DNA of 64,000 nucleotides from Streptosporangium sp. NBC_01755 (GTDB lineage Bacteria; Actinomycetota; Actinomycetes; Streptosporangiales; Streptosporangiaceae), in the NCBI RefSeq assembly GCF_035917995.1, contig NZ_CP109131.1, positions 1,674,001 through 1,738,000 on the forward strand, written 5' to 3'. Every line of letters begins with the position of its first letter. Positions within the stretch are counted from its first letter, which is position 1. Both the position numbers and the translations under genes were made by a program. Below are positions 44,286 through 54,200 of the stretch, piece by piece. The notes beneath the pieces are model-generated. The model was not told where the DNA came from. It saw only the letters and a list, made by a program, of their open reading frames with translations, and made no database searches.

Positions 44286-46418
44286 ATGCCTCCTTCTGCC
44301 GACCTTTCCGTCTCCGTCACTCTGGCGGAGATAGCCAGGATCGCCGGTGTCGGGCGCGCGGCCGTCAGCAACTGGCGCCGTCGCCACGACAGCTTTCCCG
44401 CGCCGGTCGGCGGCACGGACACCAGCCCGCAGTTCGCGCTGTCCCAGGTGGAGGAGTGGCTGAGACAGCAGGGGAAGCTTGACGAGGTCGGCGACAGGGA
44501 ACGGCTGTGGCCGGAGTTCGAGGCACTTGGGGACCGCGACGCGATGGGGACGGCGATCGCCGTGGTCGGTGCCCGGCTCGTCCGGGAGGAGACGGGCTCC
44601 TCAGGCTCCGCTTCCCCTCCCCGGCCCGGCTCGGCAATGGAGTTCCCGGACGGCACCGGCCTCTCCGACGCTCAGCGGTCTCTGGTGGAACGCGCGGTCG
44701 GCCTGGCGAGGAAACACGGGGCACGGGAGACCTTCGACTTCCTGCTCGGCCGCTGGCTCGACACCCACGTCCGGCAGATCGGCGTCACACCACGCCCGCT
44801 GGCGGCCCTGATGGCCAAGGTCGCCGAGCTGTCACGCGACGACGAGGCCGGTGACGTCGGCACCGTGCTCGACCCCGCGTGCGGCACCGGCGGTCTGCTG
44901 CTCGCCGCCGCCCGGCAGTGGGCCGGCAAGGTGGACGCGCACGCCTCGGGCATCCCGCTGAAACTGCTCGGCCAGGATGTCGACCCGACCCAGGCGGCGC
45001 TGGCCGCCGTACGAATCCTGCTCGCCATGCATCCGCCGGAGCATGAGATCGGGCGGGAGGTGGACATCCGGGCCGGGAACACGCTGCGCGCCGACCCCCA
45101 TCCCGGCGTCCGTGCCCACGTGGTGCTGTGCAACCCACCGTTCAACGAGCGCGACTGGGGATACGAGGAGCTTGCCACCGATGCCCGCTGGACGTACGGC
45201 CTGCCTCCCCGCACCGAGCCGGAGCTGGCCTGGGCACAGCACGCGCTGAGCCGCCTGGCGCCCAGCGGGACGGCGGTGCTGCTGTTGCCGCCCGGCGTCG
45301 CCTCCCGCAGAGCGGGGCGCCGGATCCGGGCAGGGCTGCTCCGTACCGGCGTACTGCGCGCGGTGATCGCCCTGCCGCCGGGGGCCGCGCCCCCGCACAG
45401 CGTCGCGCTGCACCTGTGGGTCCTGCGAGCACCGGCCGAAGACGGAACGAGGCCGGGTGCCGGGGTACTCCTGGTCGATGCGGCCGATATGCAGCCGGAG
45501 TTGTCAAAAGGAGCTCAGAGGACCGGCAGGGCGGCGATCGACTGGCCTCTCCTGCACAGGCGCGTGGTTTCGGCCATCCGAGCAGAAGACGGGGGTAGGG
45601 ATCTACCGGCCGACCACACCGTGGTTCCGGTGATCGACCTTCTGGACGACGAGGTGGACCTCACCCCGGCGCGGCACATCCCGAAGGCGGTGGCCTCCGC
45701 GGACCTGGGCCTGCGGCGCTCGTGGAACCGGTTCGGCACCCTGCTCCACGAACTGCGGGATCTGACCGCGACCCTGTCCGCGCTCGAACTGAGCGGCGAG
45801 GAACCGACAGGTCAGGGCACGGTGACCGTGGGCGACCTGGTCCGGGCGGGCGCGATGACGCTGCGGACCGGGCAGCAACCGGCGGACGAGGCGGTGCGTA
45901 CCGGTGACGCCCCCGATGACGCCGTGCCCTTGCTGACCGTCACCGACGTGCTGGTCGGAGGTAGGCCGTCCGGCTGGCTACCTGGGCGCGAGGCCTGGGC
46001 GGGTGAGACGGCGGGCACCCTCACCGTGACCGTCCCGGAGGAGGTGGTGGTCGTCGGGGCCTACCGGGCGTTCGGCGCCTGGGTCGACATCGATGCCCCC
46101 ACGGTGCTGGGCTCGCAGCTGTTCGCCCTTCGGGTGGATCCGGCACTGCTCGACCCGTGGTTCCTGGCCGGTTGCCTGCGGGCCCCGGCCAACGCGAGGC
46201 AGGCGGGAACCCACGCCTCGACGTCCTCCCGTATCGATGTCCGCAGGCTGCAGGTGCTGCGGCTTCCTCTCGAGGAGCAGCGCCGCTACGGCGAGGCCTT
46301 CCGGCGACTCACCGCCTTTGAAAGGTCGTTGCGGGAGGCGGGGACGATCGGCAGGGAACTGGTCAACGGGCTGACCGACGGCATCGCCGCCGGAAGGCTT
46401 CCGGGGAGCCGGGCATGA
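44286..46418 (+). CDS. N6-adenine DNA methylase with N-terminal helix-turn-helix
   Basis: A 710-residue HsdM-like methylase. A short helix-turn-helix opens the protein (LAEIARIAGVGRAAVSNWRR). The SAM motif DPACGTGGLLLAAARQ lies at 196-211 and the catalytic NPPF at about 283 in VVLCNPPFNERDW. The C-terminal 170 residues resemble a single type I specificity (S-subunit-like) half, with a conserved LRLPLEEQRRYGEAFRRL helix. No restriction subunit or separate HsdS is present. Such fused methylases are common as lone genes in actinomycetes. Here it sits 4 kb before the pPIWI-RE nuclease genes, and the two share an upstream motif. It could provide self-marking for them, although that is inference. 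Confidence 0.85.
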   Translation: MPPSADLSVSVTLAEIARIAGVGRAAVSNWRRRHDSFPAPVGGTDTSPQFALSQVEEWLRQQGKLDEVGDRERLWPEFEALGDRDAMGTAIAVVGARLVREETGSSGSASPPRPGSAMEFPDGTGLSDAQRSLVERAVGLARKHGARETFDFLLGRWLDTHVRQIGVTPRPLAALMAKVAELSRDDEAGDVGTVLDPACGTGGLLLAAARQWAGKVDAHASGIPLKLLGQDVDPTQAALAAVRILLAMHPPEHEIGREVDIRAGNTLRADPHPGVRAHVVLCNPPFNERDWGYEELATDARWTYGLPPRTEPELAWAQHALSRLAPSGTAVLLLPPGVASRRAGRRIRAGLLRTGVLRAVIALPPGAAPPHSVALHLWVLRAPAEDGTRPGAGVLLVDAADMQPELSKGAQRTGRAAIDWPLLHRRVVSAIRAEDGGRDLPADHTVVPVIDLLDDEVDLTPARHIPKAVASADLGLRRSWNRFGTLLHELRDLTATLSALELSGEEPTGQGTVTVGDLVRAGAMTLRTGQQPADEAVRTGDAPDDAVPLLTVTDVLVGGRPSGWLPGREAWAGETAGTLTVTVPEEVVVVGAYRAFGAWVDIDAPTVLGSQLFALRVDPALLDPWFLAGCLRAPANARQAGTHASTSSRIDVRRLQVLRLPLEEQRRYGEAFRRLTAFERSLREAGTIGRELVNGLTDGIAAGRLPGSRA

Positions 46419-46546
46419 TCTCCACCGGAAACTTCCCAGAACAGGACGCGAGCGATCGCCCGGCCGGTCTTGGCGTCGCGCGATCGGGCGCGGGTGACAC
46501 CCATACCCGACGCACCTTTCCTGGGTGACCGCTCACCTGACGAGGA

Positions 46547-48064
46547 TCACGCCCCGCGGCGCCTGATCGGCGCGAGGATCTCGTTCACCTCCGTCTCACG
46601 GCGCAGCTCGGACAGCTCGACACCGAGGTCCTCGCAGAGGACGACGATCGGCTCGGCGAGTTCGGCGGGCAGCGCGACGACCTCGCCCATCACGTCGCGC
46701 AGGCCGTCCAGCGCGGCGTCGATCTCTCCGGACGGGATGCGGCACTCGGCGACCCTGAGCAGGGCGACGAGCCTCTCGGCCCGGGCCGCCGGATCGGACG
46801 CCCGGCCGAGGTCGTCGGCCTGCTGCCGGTAGAGGTCACCGGCTCGGCCGCAGTCTCCCGCGATACGCAGGCTGTCGGCGCACGCCCTCCGCGCCCTCCG
46901 GACCAGCGGGTCGGCACCGAACTCACGCCGCGCGGCGGGAAGTATCTCGGCGAGGCGCTCGGTGGCGGGGCCGGCCCGTCCCTCGGCCAACTCCTCGCCG
47001 ACCTCGGCCAGGACCTCCTCGACGTTGCGGCGACTCACCCAGGTGACCGCGCGACGTGAGCGGGCGAACCGCAGGGCCACCTGGGGGTGGCGTACGGCAA
47101 TTGCGGGCGATCCGTCCGGCTCCCTGAACCCGAGTGTCGGGTCGGGGTCGACGCTCGGGGCCGGAGCAGGATCACCGGGAGCGGGGAGGTAGGGCTTCAA
47201 CACCTTCAGAACAGTCTGGATGTCAGCAGGCCGGTTATCTGGCTCTTTGGCGAGGAGTCTCAGGATGAGTTCGGCGATGTCGTCCGGCACCCAGGGGGCG
47301 AACTCCTGGACCGACGGCGGGGCGCTCTCTAGGTGTTGCAGGACAAGGTCCAGCTCTGTATCGGTCTCAAAGGGCCGCCGGCCGGTGAAGAGTTTGAAGA
47401 TCACACACCCGTAGGCGTACAGATCGGTGTGCAAGGTGAGCGGCTTTACCCTGAGCTGCTCGGGCGCCATGTACCCCTTGCTACCGACCGACTTTCCCTG
47501 CTCGGTGTAGCGGGTGACGCCGGGATACAGGGGCAACGCGATCCCGAAGTCGACAAGGAAGACAGCACCGCCGTGGTCGATGAGTACGTTGTCTGGTTTG
47601 AGATCGCGATGGACCAGTTGGGCCGCGTGAGCGCAGGCAAGAGCGTCAGCGATCTGGTAGGCGATCGCGACCACCACGGGCAGCGTGAGCGTTCGCCTCT
47701 TCAGGAAGTCATGGAGTGATATGCCCTTCACCAACCGCATCGCGATGTAGGGGCGGTCTCCGTGGGTGCCCCTGCCGTACAGCTCCGGGATGCCGCGGTG
47801 CCTCAGGCCGGCCAGCACCTCCCCCTCCCGCCGAAATCGGTTGTGCAGCTCCATCCGGCCTTGGTTCATGTTCTCGGTGTCGAACCAGTGGCCGACGAGG
47901 TCCTGGACGAGGCGGACGACCTTGACGGCAACCTCGTGGTCGTCCTGCGTGTCGTAGGCCTCCCAGACCTCGGCCATGCCGCCCTTGCCGAGAGGCCTCT
48001 CCAGCCGATAGCGACTGTCCAGCATGTCCCCAGGCTCCATGTCCACCTTCCGAGCGGCGTTCAC
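46547..48064 (-). CDS. soluble serine/threonine kinase with helical C-terminus
   Basis: A 505-residue Hanks-type kinase. Glycine loop LGKGGMAEVWEAYD, lysine in VAVKVVRL, catalytic loop HRDLKPDNVLID near 150, DFGIAL near 170, and GSKGYMAPEQ as the activation-loop end. All key residues are present. After a proline-rich linker (PAPGDPAPAPSVDPDP) the last 160 residues are helical repeats resembling TPRs; there is no membrane segment. A GTG at 48064 and an ATG eight codons later are both possible starts; the ATG has GGAAGGTGG before it. It is divergent from the pPIWI-RE operon and shares its promoter region. The design matches the kinase next to DISARM (7218). Confidence 0.88.
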   Translation of the reverse strand: MNAARKVDMEPGDMLDSRYRLERPLGKGGMAEVWEAYDTQDDHEVAVKVVRLVQDLVGHWFDTENMNQGRMELHNRFRREGEVLAGLRHRGIPELYGRGTHGDRPYIAMRLVKGISLHDFLKRRTLTLPVVVAIAYQIADALACAHAAQLVHRDLKPDNVLIDHGGAVFLVDFGIALPLYPGVTRYTEQGKSVGSKGYMAPEQLRVKPLTLHTDLYAYGCVIFKLFTGRRPFETDTELDLVLQHLESAPPSVQEFAPWVPDDIAELILRLLAKEPDNRPADIQTVLKVLKPYLPAPGDPAPAPSVDPDPTLGFREPDGSPAIAVRHPQVALRFARSRRAVTWVSRRNVEEVLAEVGEELAEGRAGPATERLAEILPAARREFGADPLVRRARRACADSLRIAGDCGRAGDLYRQQADDLGRASDPAARAERLVALLRVAECRIPSGEIDAALDGLRDVMGEVVALPAELAEPIVVLCEDLGVELSELRRETEVNEILAPIRRRGA

Positions 48065-48118
48065 ACCTGTCTCACAAATCGCTCATGTCGCCTTCTGTAA
48101 CGACGGAAGCAGTGTAGC

Positions 48119-48160
48119 GTGAACTTGAGAGACAAGAGTTCATCACTTGACTTAGTTCAC
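48119..48160. promoter_or_regulatory. cluster of GTGAACT half-sites between the kinase and pPIWI-RE operon
   Basis: Three half-sites in 42 bases: GTGAACT at 48119-48125 (pointing to the pPIWI-RE operon), AGTTCAT at about 48137-48143 (its inverted partner), and TTGACTTAGTTCAC at 48147-48160, the exact inverse of the 14-bp motif at 44157 and pointing to the kinase. It looks like an operator serving both directions. Confidence 0.55.
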
Positions 48161-48216
48161 AGTAGATGCTCTCCTGAGACCACTCACTGCCGCTCCGCCA
48201 CAGGAGCCTCACTCAC

Positions 48217-49944
48217 ATGCCGCGATCGAACAGAGGGGTTCAGATGACCGCCTGGGTTCCCCCCTTGGGCACCGCCGGCGATGGCTCACTCGTGCGCACC
48301 GGGCTGCCCTCGGCACGGGAAGACGCCCGGGACTGCCCCGTCGCCGTAGCGGTCAAGGCCCGTCCCTGGATCCAGGCCACTCCCGGGTCGCCACGCCGCT
48401 ACGAGCGGCTGCAGGGCTTCACCCTGAAACCGCTGATGGACATGCTCGACCTCATTGAACATCAGGGAGTGACGATCACGCAGGCGATGGAGGACCTTCG
48501 CCGAACCCGTGGCACCTTCGGCCGGAAAGGCCGCCCTCCCGCCCATCCCGGACTGGTCGAGTGGACCGCCGTCGCGGCGTCCCGGTATCTGGCCGCCCGC
48601 GCGGCCGAGGAGGCCGAAGGGGCGGCGCGCGCCCACCCCGTCCGGGACGAGTGGGTGACAGGGCAGGTTCTCAGGTCACCCGACCATCGCGGCGCGACGC
48701 GCTATGAGCAGACCGCCTGGGGACGCCGGTACGCCTCCTCCGACGGAAGTGTCCGCGAACTGTGGCTGCTGTCCTTCGGCACCGTCAACGAGGAACGTTC
48801 CAAGGCGGAGCTGGCGGCCGCGGCCCACACCGTCGCCTTCGGCGTCCCGAGCACGGCGGAATACGGCGAGCCCTACAGACCGACGGAAGGGCTGCCCTCC
48901 GCTCGTACGACCCGTCCCCGGCGAGTTCGGGTCGTGGGCGTCGGCTGTGGCGACGGCGGCAGCGCCGTCTTGATCGACTGGGACGTGGAGGAGGTCCGCG
49001 AACGCTATGCCGAGCATGCCGCACCCGCCCTGGGCCGGGCGGTGGACGGCGCCGAGCACGTTCCCGGCTCCGGCTGTGTCGGGTGCAAGGCTCTGAACGG
49101 ATGTACGGCGCTGCACAGGGCTCCCGGCGTGCTGGCCCTCTCTCCCGGCAGGCCGCGCCCACGGCGCAGCGTGTCCGCCAGCGACCTGCGAGCCCACCAC
49201 GAGTGCCCGGCCCGCTTCCATCTCACCCGGCAGCTGAAGCTGAGGTCCCCGCGTCCGGAGAGTGCCGCGATCCTGAGAGGGCGTGCCGTAGACGCCTGGT
49301 TGAACGAGCGGCACGCCGCCCTTCCCGCCCGGGGATGCCGGCACGTGGCGGGCCCTGAGGACCCGGGCGACTGGTCCGCCGGCGGGCACATCCTCAGCGG
49401 CGACGAGGCCAGAGCGGGTGCCCGCATGATCGCCGAGCATGCGGCCCTGTGCCCGCTCGACGGGCTCGGCCCCGGCGAGCAGGTGCGCCTACAGCCGCAG
49501 CTGACCTGCTACGACCCCGAACTCGACGTCGTCGTCATCGCCACCCCCGACCTCCTGCACACACGCGGAGGCGGGTGGATCTGGCGGGAGACGAAGACCT
49601 CGGGCAACCACCTGTGGGAGGGAAGGCCGCTGATGCGCACCTACCCCCAGCTCGCCCTCGCCGTCCTCATGATGGCCTCCGGGGTGCTCGGCGGGGACAT
49701 GCGCCGGTCCCGGATCGAGCTGGAAATGCTCTACCCGGACGACGGAGGCCTGGAGGAACTGGACCCCGGACTCCCCTCCGTCGTCGACGAGGCTCGCGCG
49801 GTTGTCGCGGAGATGGCCGGCCCCTGGCTGCGGGACACCTCCTACCCCCCGAACCCCGGTCGGCACTGCGGCGGCTGCGAGGCCCTCGACTGGTGCCGCC
49901 CCGGTCGCGAGCACCTCGGCACGCCGCCTGCTTCCTCCCGCTGA
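48217..49944 (+). CDS. Cas4/RecB-like PD-(D/E)XK nuclease, first gene of the pPIWI-RE operon
   Basis: A 575-residue protein. The C-terminal half is a PD-(D/E)XK nuclease of the Cas4/RecB type: SASDLRAHHECPARFHLTRQ, the catalytic aspartate in VVVIATPDLLH, and WRETKTSG (E-x-K). It ends with an iron-sulphur type cysteine set (CGGCEALDWC). The N-terminal half has a similar cysteine set (CVGCKALNGC) and strands like a second, degenerate copy of the fold. ATG at 48217 has AGGAG ten bases upstream; a second ATG at 48244 is also possible. It is the first gene of a four-gene run that ends with the PIWI protein. Family members act on DNA ends in repair and CRISPR adaptation. Confidence 0.8.
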   Translation: MPRSNRGVQMTAWVPPLGTAGDGSLVRTGLPSAREDARDCPVAVAVKARPWIQATPGSPRRYERLQGFTLKPLMDMLDLIEHQGVTITQAMEDLRRTRGTFGRKGRPPAHPGLVEWTAVAASRYLAARAAEEAEGAARAHPVRDEWVTGQVLRSPDHRGATRYEQTAWGRRYASSDGSVRELWLLSFGTVNEERSKAELAAAAHTVAFGVPSTAEYGEPYRPTEGLPSARTTRPRRVRVVGVGCGDGGSAVLIDWDVEEVRERYAEHAAPALGRAVDGAEHVPGSGCVGCKALNGCTALHRAPGVLALSPGRPRPRRSVSASDLRAHHECPARFHLTRQLKLRSPRPESAAILRGRAVDAWLNERHAALPARGCRHVAGPEDPGDWSAGGHILSGDEARAGARMIAEHAALCPLDGLGPGEQVRLQPQLTCYDPELDVVVIATPDLLHTRGGGWIWRETKTSGNHLWEGRPLMRTYPQLALAVLMMASGVLGGDMRRSRIELEMLYPDDGGLEELDPGLPSVVDEARAVVAEMAGPWLRDTSYPPNPGRHCGGCEALDWCRPGREHLGTPPASSR

Positions 49945-50019
49945 GAACACCGGCCCAGACAGGCCTTCACCCGATCCGCCGAACGCCCTTCTCCGAGGAA
50001 CCCATCAGGAGGCCGTCCC

Positions 50020-51216
50020 ATGCCATCGCCCCAGCCTTCCGCCTCCCTCGCGGACTGGTCCACGCACGCCGGTGTCACGCTTCTGCACACGATCGCGACG
50101 GCCGTGGTCCAGCTCGCGGAGATCACCGACCTCGAGGCGTTCGCCCTTCCCTATCCCGCCGAGGCGCAGCGCGCCCTGGATCGTACGGTGCTCGCCTGCC
50201 TCTTGAAGGAAGCCCGCCCGCCTCGGAGCCTGCCGGAACTCCTCGCCTGGTGTCGCACCCGCCCGATCGAGGACTGGCCGCTGGACCTGCCCCTGGACGC
50301 CTTCGGCCCTGACGACCTCCTCATCGATCCCGACTCCGCCAAGCCCACCCAACTGTGCCACGAGTGGTGGATCCGCGCCCGTGACAGCGCGGCGGAACAG
50401 TACGACCGCACGGTGATCCACACCGCGATGCGGCTCTGCCGTGAGAGTGAGGCCCCCGAGTCCTACACCGCCTTCCGCCGACTGCTGGTGGAACGTCCCG
50501 CCCTCACCGGTAACGACATGTTCGAGGTCGCCACTGATCTCTACCTGGATCCGGTCAGGGAGCTCGTCGAGCAGATATATCACCGCGTCCCCGACAGCTT
50601 CTGCAGCGACGGCGCGTACGTCACGTGTGCCCGCTGCCTGACCCTGCTCGTCCCTCTCACCGACGGCGGGTGGTGGTGCGAGCGCGACCGCTGCCGACGG
50701 CAGGGGCAGCCCCCGCTGGGACGGACACTACGCGCCGACGAGATCGGCACGCTGTGGCAACTCAACCGGCCGCTGCGGCAGTTCGTCACCGGCCCCGGCC
50801 GGGCGGAGGCCGACCTGGAAAGGGAACTGCGGGCCCTGCACCTCCCGGTTGAGATGTGGCCCGGTTTCGACGCCTATGACCTGCGGATCACCTTCCCCGA
50901 CGGCTGGGTCTGGGCGGTTGACGTCAAGGACTGGGCCCACCCGGGCCTTCTCGGGCAGGCCGCGACCGAGGTCCGGCAGCAACCTCCGTACGACGAGGCG
51001 TGCTGGGTGGTCCCCCGGTACCGCGTCGATGCCCGCCCGAACTATCTGGAGGTGTACGCCCGCAACCGCGCGCACGCGGCGGGCGGCCTCCCCCTGCTCA
51101 CCGATCGGCGGCTGGTCGCGGCCGCGCGTGCCCGACTGCGCGGCGACACCGGCCCCGCCGCCCGCCTCGTGCAGGAGAACGGCGACACACTCGCGAACAG
51201 AGCCTTCGATGCGTGA
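50020..51216 (+). CDS. restriction-endonuclease-fold protein of the pPIWI-RE system
   Basis: A 398-residue protein. A CxxC...C..CR zinc-type set is seen in YVTCARCLTLL and WWCERDRCRRQ (residues 205-226). After it, the nuclease core reads FDAYDLRITFPDGWVWAVDV followed by KDW: D...VDVKDW is the D-(D/E)xK site of a restriction fold. This fits the REase partner encoded in the three-gene pPIWI-RE systems. The N-terminal half is helical and unassigned. The stop overlaps the next gene's ATG by eight bases (ATGCGTGA), so the two are translationally coupled. There are 75 bases between it and the nuclease gene before it. Confidence 0.82.
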   Translation: MPSPQPSASLADWSTHAGVTLLHTIATAVVQLAEITDLEAFALPYPAEAQRALDRTVLACLLKEARPPRSLPELLAWCRTRPIEDWPLDLPLDAFGPDDLLIDPDSAKPTQLCHEWWIRARDSAAEQYDRTVIHTAMRLCRESEAPESYTAFRRLLVERPALTGNDMFEVATDLYLDPVRELVEQIYHRVPDSFCSDGAYVTCARCLTLLVPLTDGGWWCERDRCRRQGQPPLGRTLRADEIGTLWQLNRPLRQFVTGPGRAEADLERELRALHLPVEMWPGFDAYDLRITFPDGWVWAVDVKDWAHPGLLGQAATEVRQQPPYDEACWVVPRYRVDARPNYLEVYARNRAHAAGGLPLLTDRRLVAAARARLRGDTGPAARLVQENGDTLANRAFDA

Positions 51217-54200
51217 CGCGGAAAGCTGGTACCAACCCCTTGTCCCCGGCATCTCGGGATTCCTGTCCCGGGAGCAGGTTGGGATCAGGCCGTCCCTGCT
51301 GTTCCAGGTGGAGCTCGGCCTCCGGCTCATGGAACGCCTCGATCCCGAGCGGCCCGCCGACGGCGTATGGGTGCTCCTCGGCGGCTACCCATTCGCCCGC
51401 GCCGACGGCCTCACCACCACCGAGGACGAGGAAAGACTGCTCGTCTCCGCTCGCCACCTGCTGTGGACCCTGCGCCGCCGCCGGATGTGGCTGCAGTCCC
51501 TGGAGGCGTACCAGGAAGTGCAGGAGCGGCTGCGCGGTTACCGCCTGCCGTCGGCGGGCGCTCCCGCCCGGCGAATGGAACCCTTCGTCGCAGCCGGTCG
51601 CTTCGCGACGTACGACGCCGTATTAGAGGGTACGCCCGGTTTCGCCCGGCGCAAGCTGACCCTCGCGGGTCCCGGCTCGCACCGTTTCGTCGAGCGCCGT
51701 CGGCACACATCCGTCACCCTGCCCGAGTCACCACGCCCGGCACCCGCTCCAGGCCACGAACTCACCGCGAAGAACACCTGGGAAGACCGGCCTCTGCAGG
51801 TGCCTCTGGCGGAACTCGCGGACACCGCACGCTGGATGGACGACAGCGAACGACAACTCGGCCGACGCCCCGGCGACTGGGAGCGGCGCCTCACCGTCTT
51901 GGAGCTGGACACACGCACCGACGACGGCCTGAGGTTCGCCCCCGCCGAGGTGCTCAGCCTCGACGGGATGCTGCACCTGGTCGGCATGGTCGGAGCGGGC
52001 AAGAGCACGTTGATGTCACTGATCGCGGTCTGGGCCGCAAGACAGGGAATGCGGACCACCCTGGTGGTCGGCGACGTCGCCGAGCAGCTCACGCTGACCG
52101 CCCTCTTCCGCGATCTCGGCCTGGACGCGGCCCCCGTGCTGGGCACCACCACCCGGGAGACCCACGTGCAGCGGCTGCACCGTCGCCTCGCCGCCCGCAC
52201 TCCCGGATCCCTGCTGACCCACGACGACCCGGGCTTCGACGACCTGAGCACCGTCTGCGTCGTGGACGCTCTGCGCGGCAACGAGGCCGTCGAACCGCTC
52301 CGTTACGCGGACGCCCCGTGCACCCGCCTCCATCCCGCCCGCAAGACACCGGAGCCCGCCTCCGGCCGGATACTGCCCGACCTCTACCCGATCGGCGAGC
52401 CGATCCGGAGCGAGGAGCCTCCGGACGCGCTCGGCCCGGCACACGGCTGCCCGATCTGGAGCGCCTGCCCCCGGCACAGCGCCGCCCGGGAACTGGTCGA
52501 CGCGCTGATCTGGGTGGCGAACCCCGCCAGCCTGGTGCAGAGTCCCGTGCCGAACCACCTCAACGAGGAACGGCTGCGTTATCTGGAGCTGGCCTGCCTG
52601 CGCAGCGACATCGTGATCGTGGACGAGGCCGACCGGGTGCAGATGCAGCTGGACACCATGTTCGCCCCGTCGGCGACCCTGGTGACCAGGGGGCCGGAGT
52701 CCTGGCTCGACAAGCTGCACACCCACAAGATCGACGAGTTGGCCCGGCAAGGGAGACTGCCGCTGTCCGAGCGTGACGTCGAACGCTGGGCCGTCTCGCT
52801 CGACGTGGTGAGCGCCGCCACCAACCGGCTGTACGCCATGCTGATGAGTGACGAGGACCTGCGTACCTGGGCCGACATCGAGTACTTCAGCGCCTGGACC
52901 CTGCAGGAGAAACTGATCGCCGCCTGGTATCCGACTCCCGGCGAGACCTCCGGAACCACGCTCCTCGCCGATGACGTGCCCGACGAGAAGATCCTCTACG
53001 AGGACGAGGAAAAACTCGCACGAGCCGAAGCAGAGCAACGGCCGACCCCGCAGGAAGCCTTCCCCTGGGCCGACCGTAGGCAGGAGGTGACCTCCGTCTT
53101 CGACACCTTCCGCGACGACCCGCTCGGCGACCGAGGCCCCTACGGAACGGACACCGACCGCCTCATCCAGGCCACCCACGACCTGCTGCACACCTTGAAT
53201 GAGAAGGGCACGCGGCAGCGGGTGCGCGGGGTCCTGGACCTACTCCTCAACGGCTCCCCGCTACTCGACGGCTCCGTGCCGCCGCCTGCCCGCCGGCACA
53301 ACGGCGAACCCGACCCGGCCGACGTCCCCGGCAGCCCCCCCTGGTACGACCGCACCACCAAGCGGCTGGAGTTCACCCTCCTGCTCTCCGCGCTGCACCA
53401 GCGTCTCGACCGGCTCACCTTCCTGTGGCCGCAGGTGGAGGCCGCGCTCAACCTCGACTCGACCGACAACGAACTCTCCAGGCGTCCACCGCTCGACTAC
53501 GCCCCGATCGTCCCCGAAGCCCCGATGGGCAATGTCATCGGTTTCCAGTATCTCCCCGAGGAGCAGGATCGCGACCCCGAGGGCCGCCTCAGCGGCACCC
53601 TGCGGTTCTTCCGCTGCGCCGGGGTCGGCCGGGAGCTGCTGCTGTCGCTGCCCAGCCTGGGTGCCGTCCCCTCCACCGGGCGCCTGGGGCCCCACGTGCT
53701 GCTGATGTCGGGCACCAGCTGGGCGGGCACGTCCACGCGCGCCCACGTTCTGGCCCCCGTCAAGGCGGTGCTCAAGCCGGATCCCCGTGCTCTCGACGCC
53801 ATCCGGGACACCGTCTTTCGCACGCACTTCCTCTACGACGACGACAACACCCCGCTGAGCCTGTCCGGTCAGGATCAGACCGTGCGACCGGCGGTGCTGC
53901 GCCGGATGATCGCGTGCCTGGGCCGTCCCGGCCGGGGTGGGTTGCCCAGCCCGCTCGAACAGGAGCTCTCCCTGATCGGCGACGACGGCCGCCGCAGGGC
54001 TCTGCTGCTGGTCGGCAGTTACCGGGAGGCGAACGCCGCCGCCGACGCCCTGCAGGAAACGGAGCGCTGGCGCGGCCGGGTCCGGGTGCTCGCCGCCGAC
54101 GACGCCGACCTGGAACAGGCCGTGCGAGGCGGGAGGGTCGGCTCCGACGGTCGCACCCACGCCGCCGCCATACGCCGGGGAGACCTGGCATCCTTCGCCG

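Noticed and set aside
44286-46418. A complete type I restriction system
   Set aside because: Only the methylase is present. No HsdR-like subunit or separate HsdS is encoded nearby.
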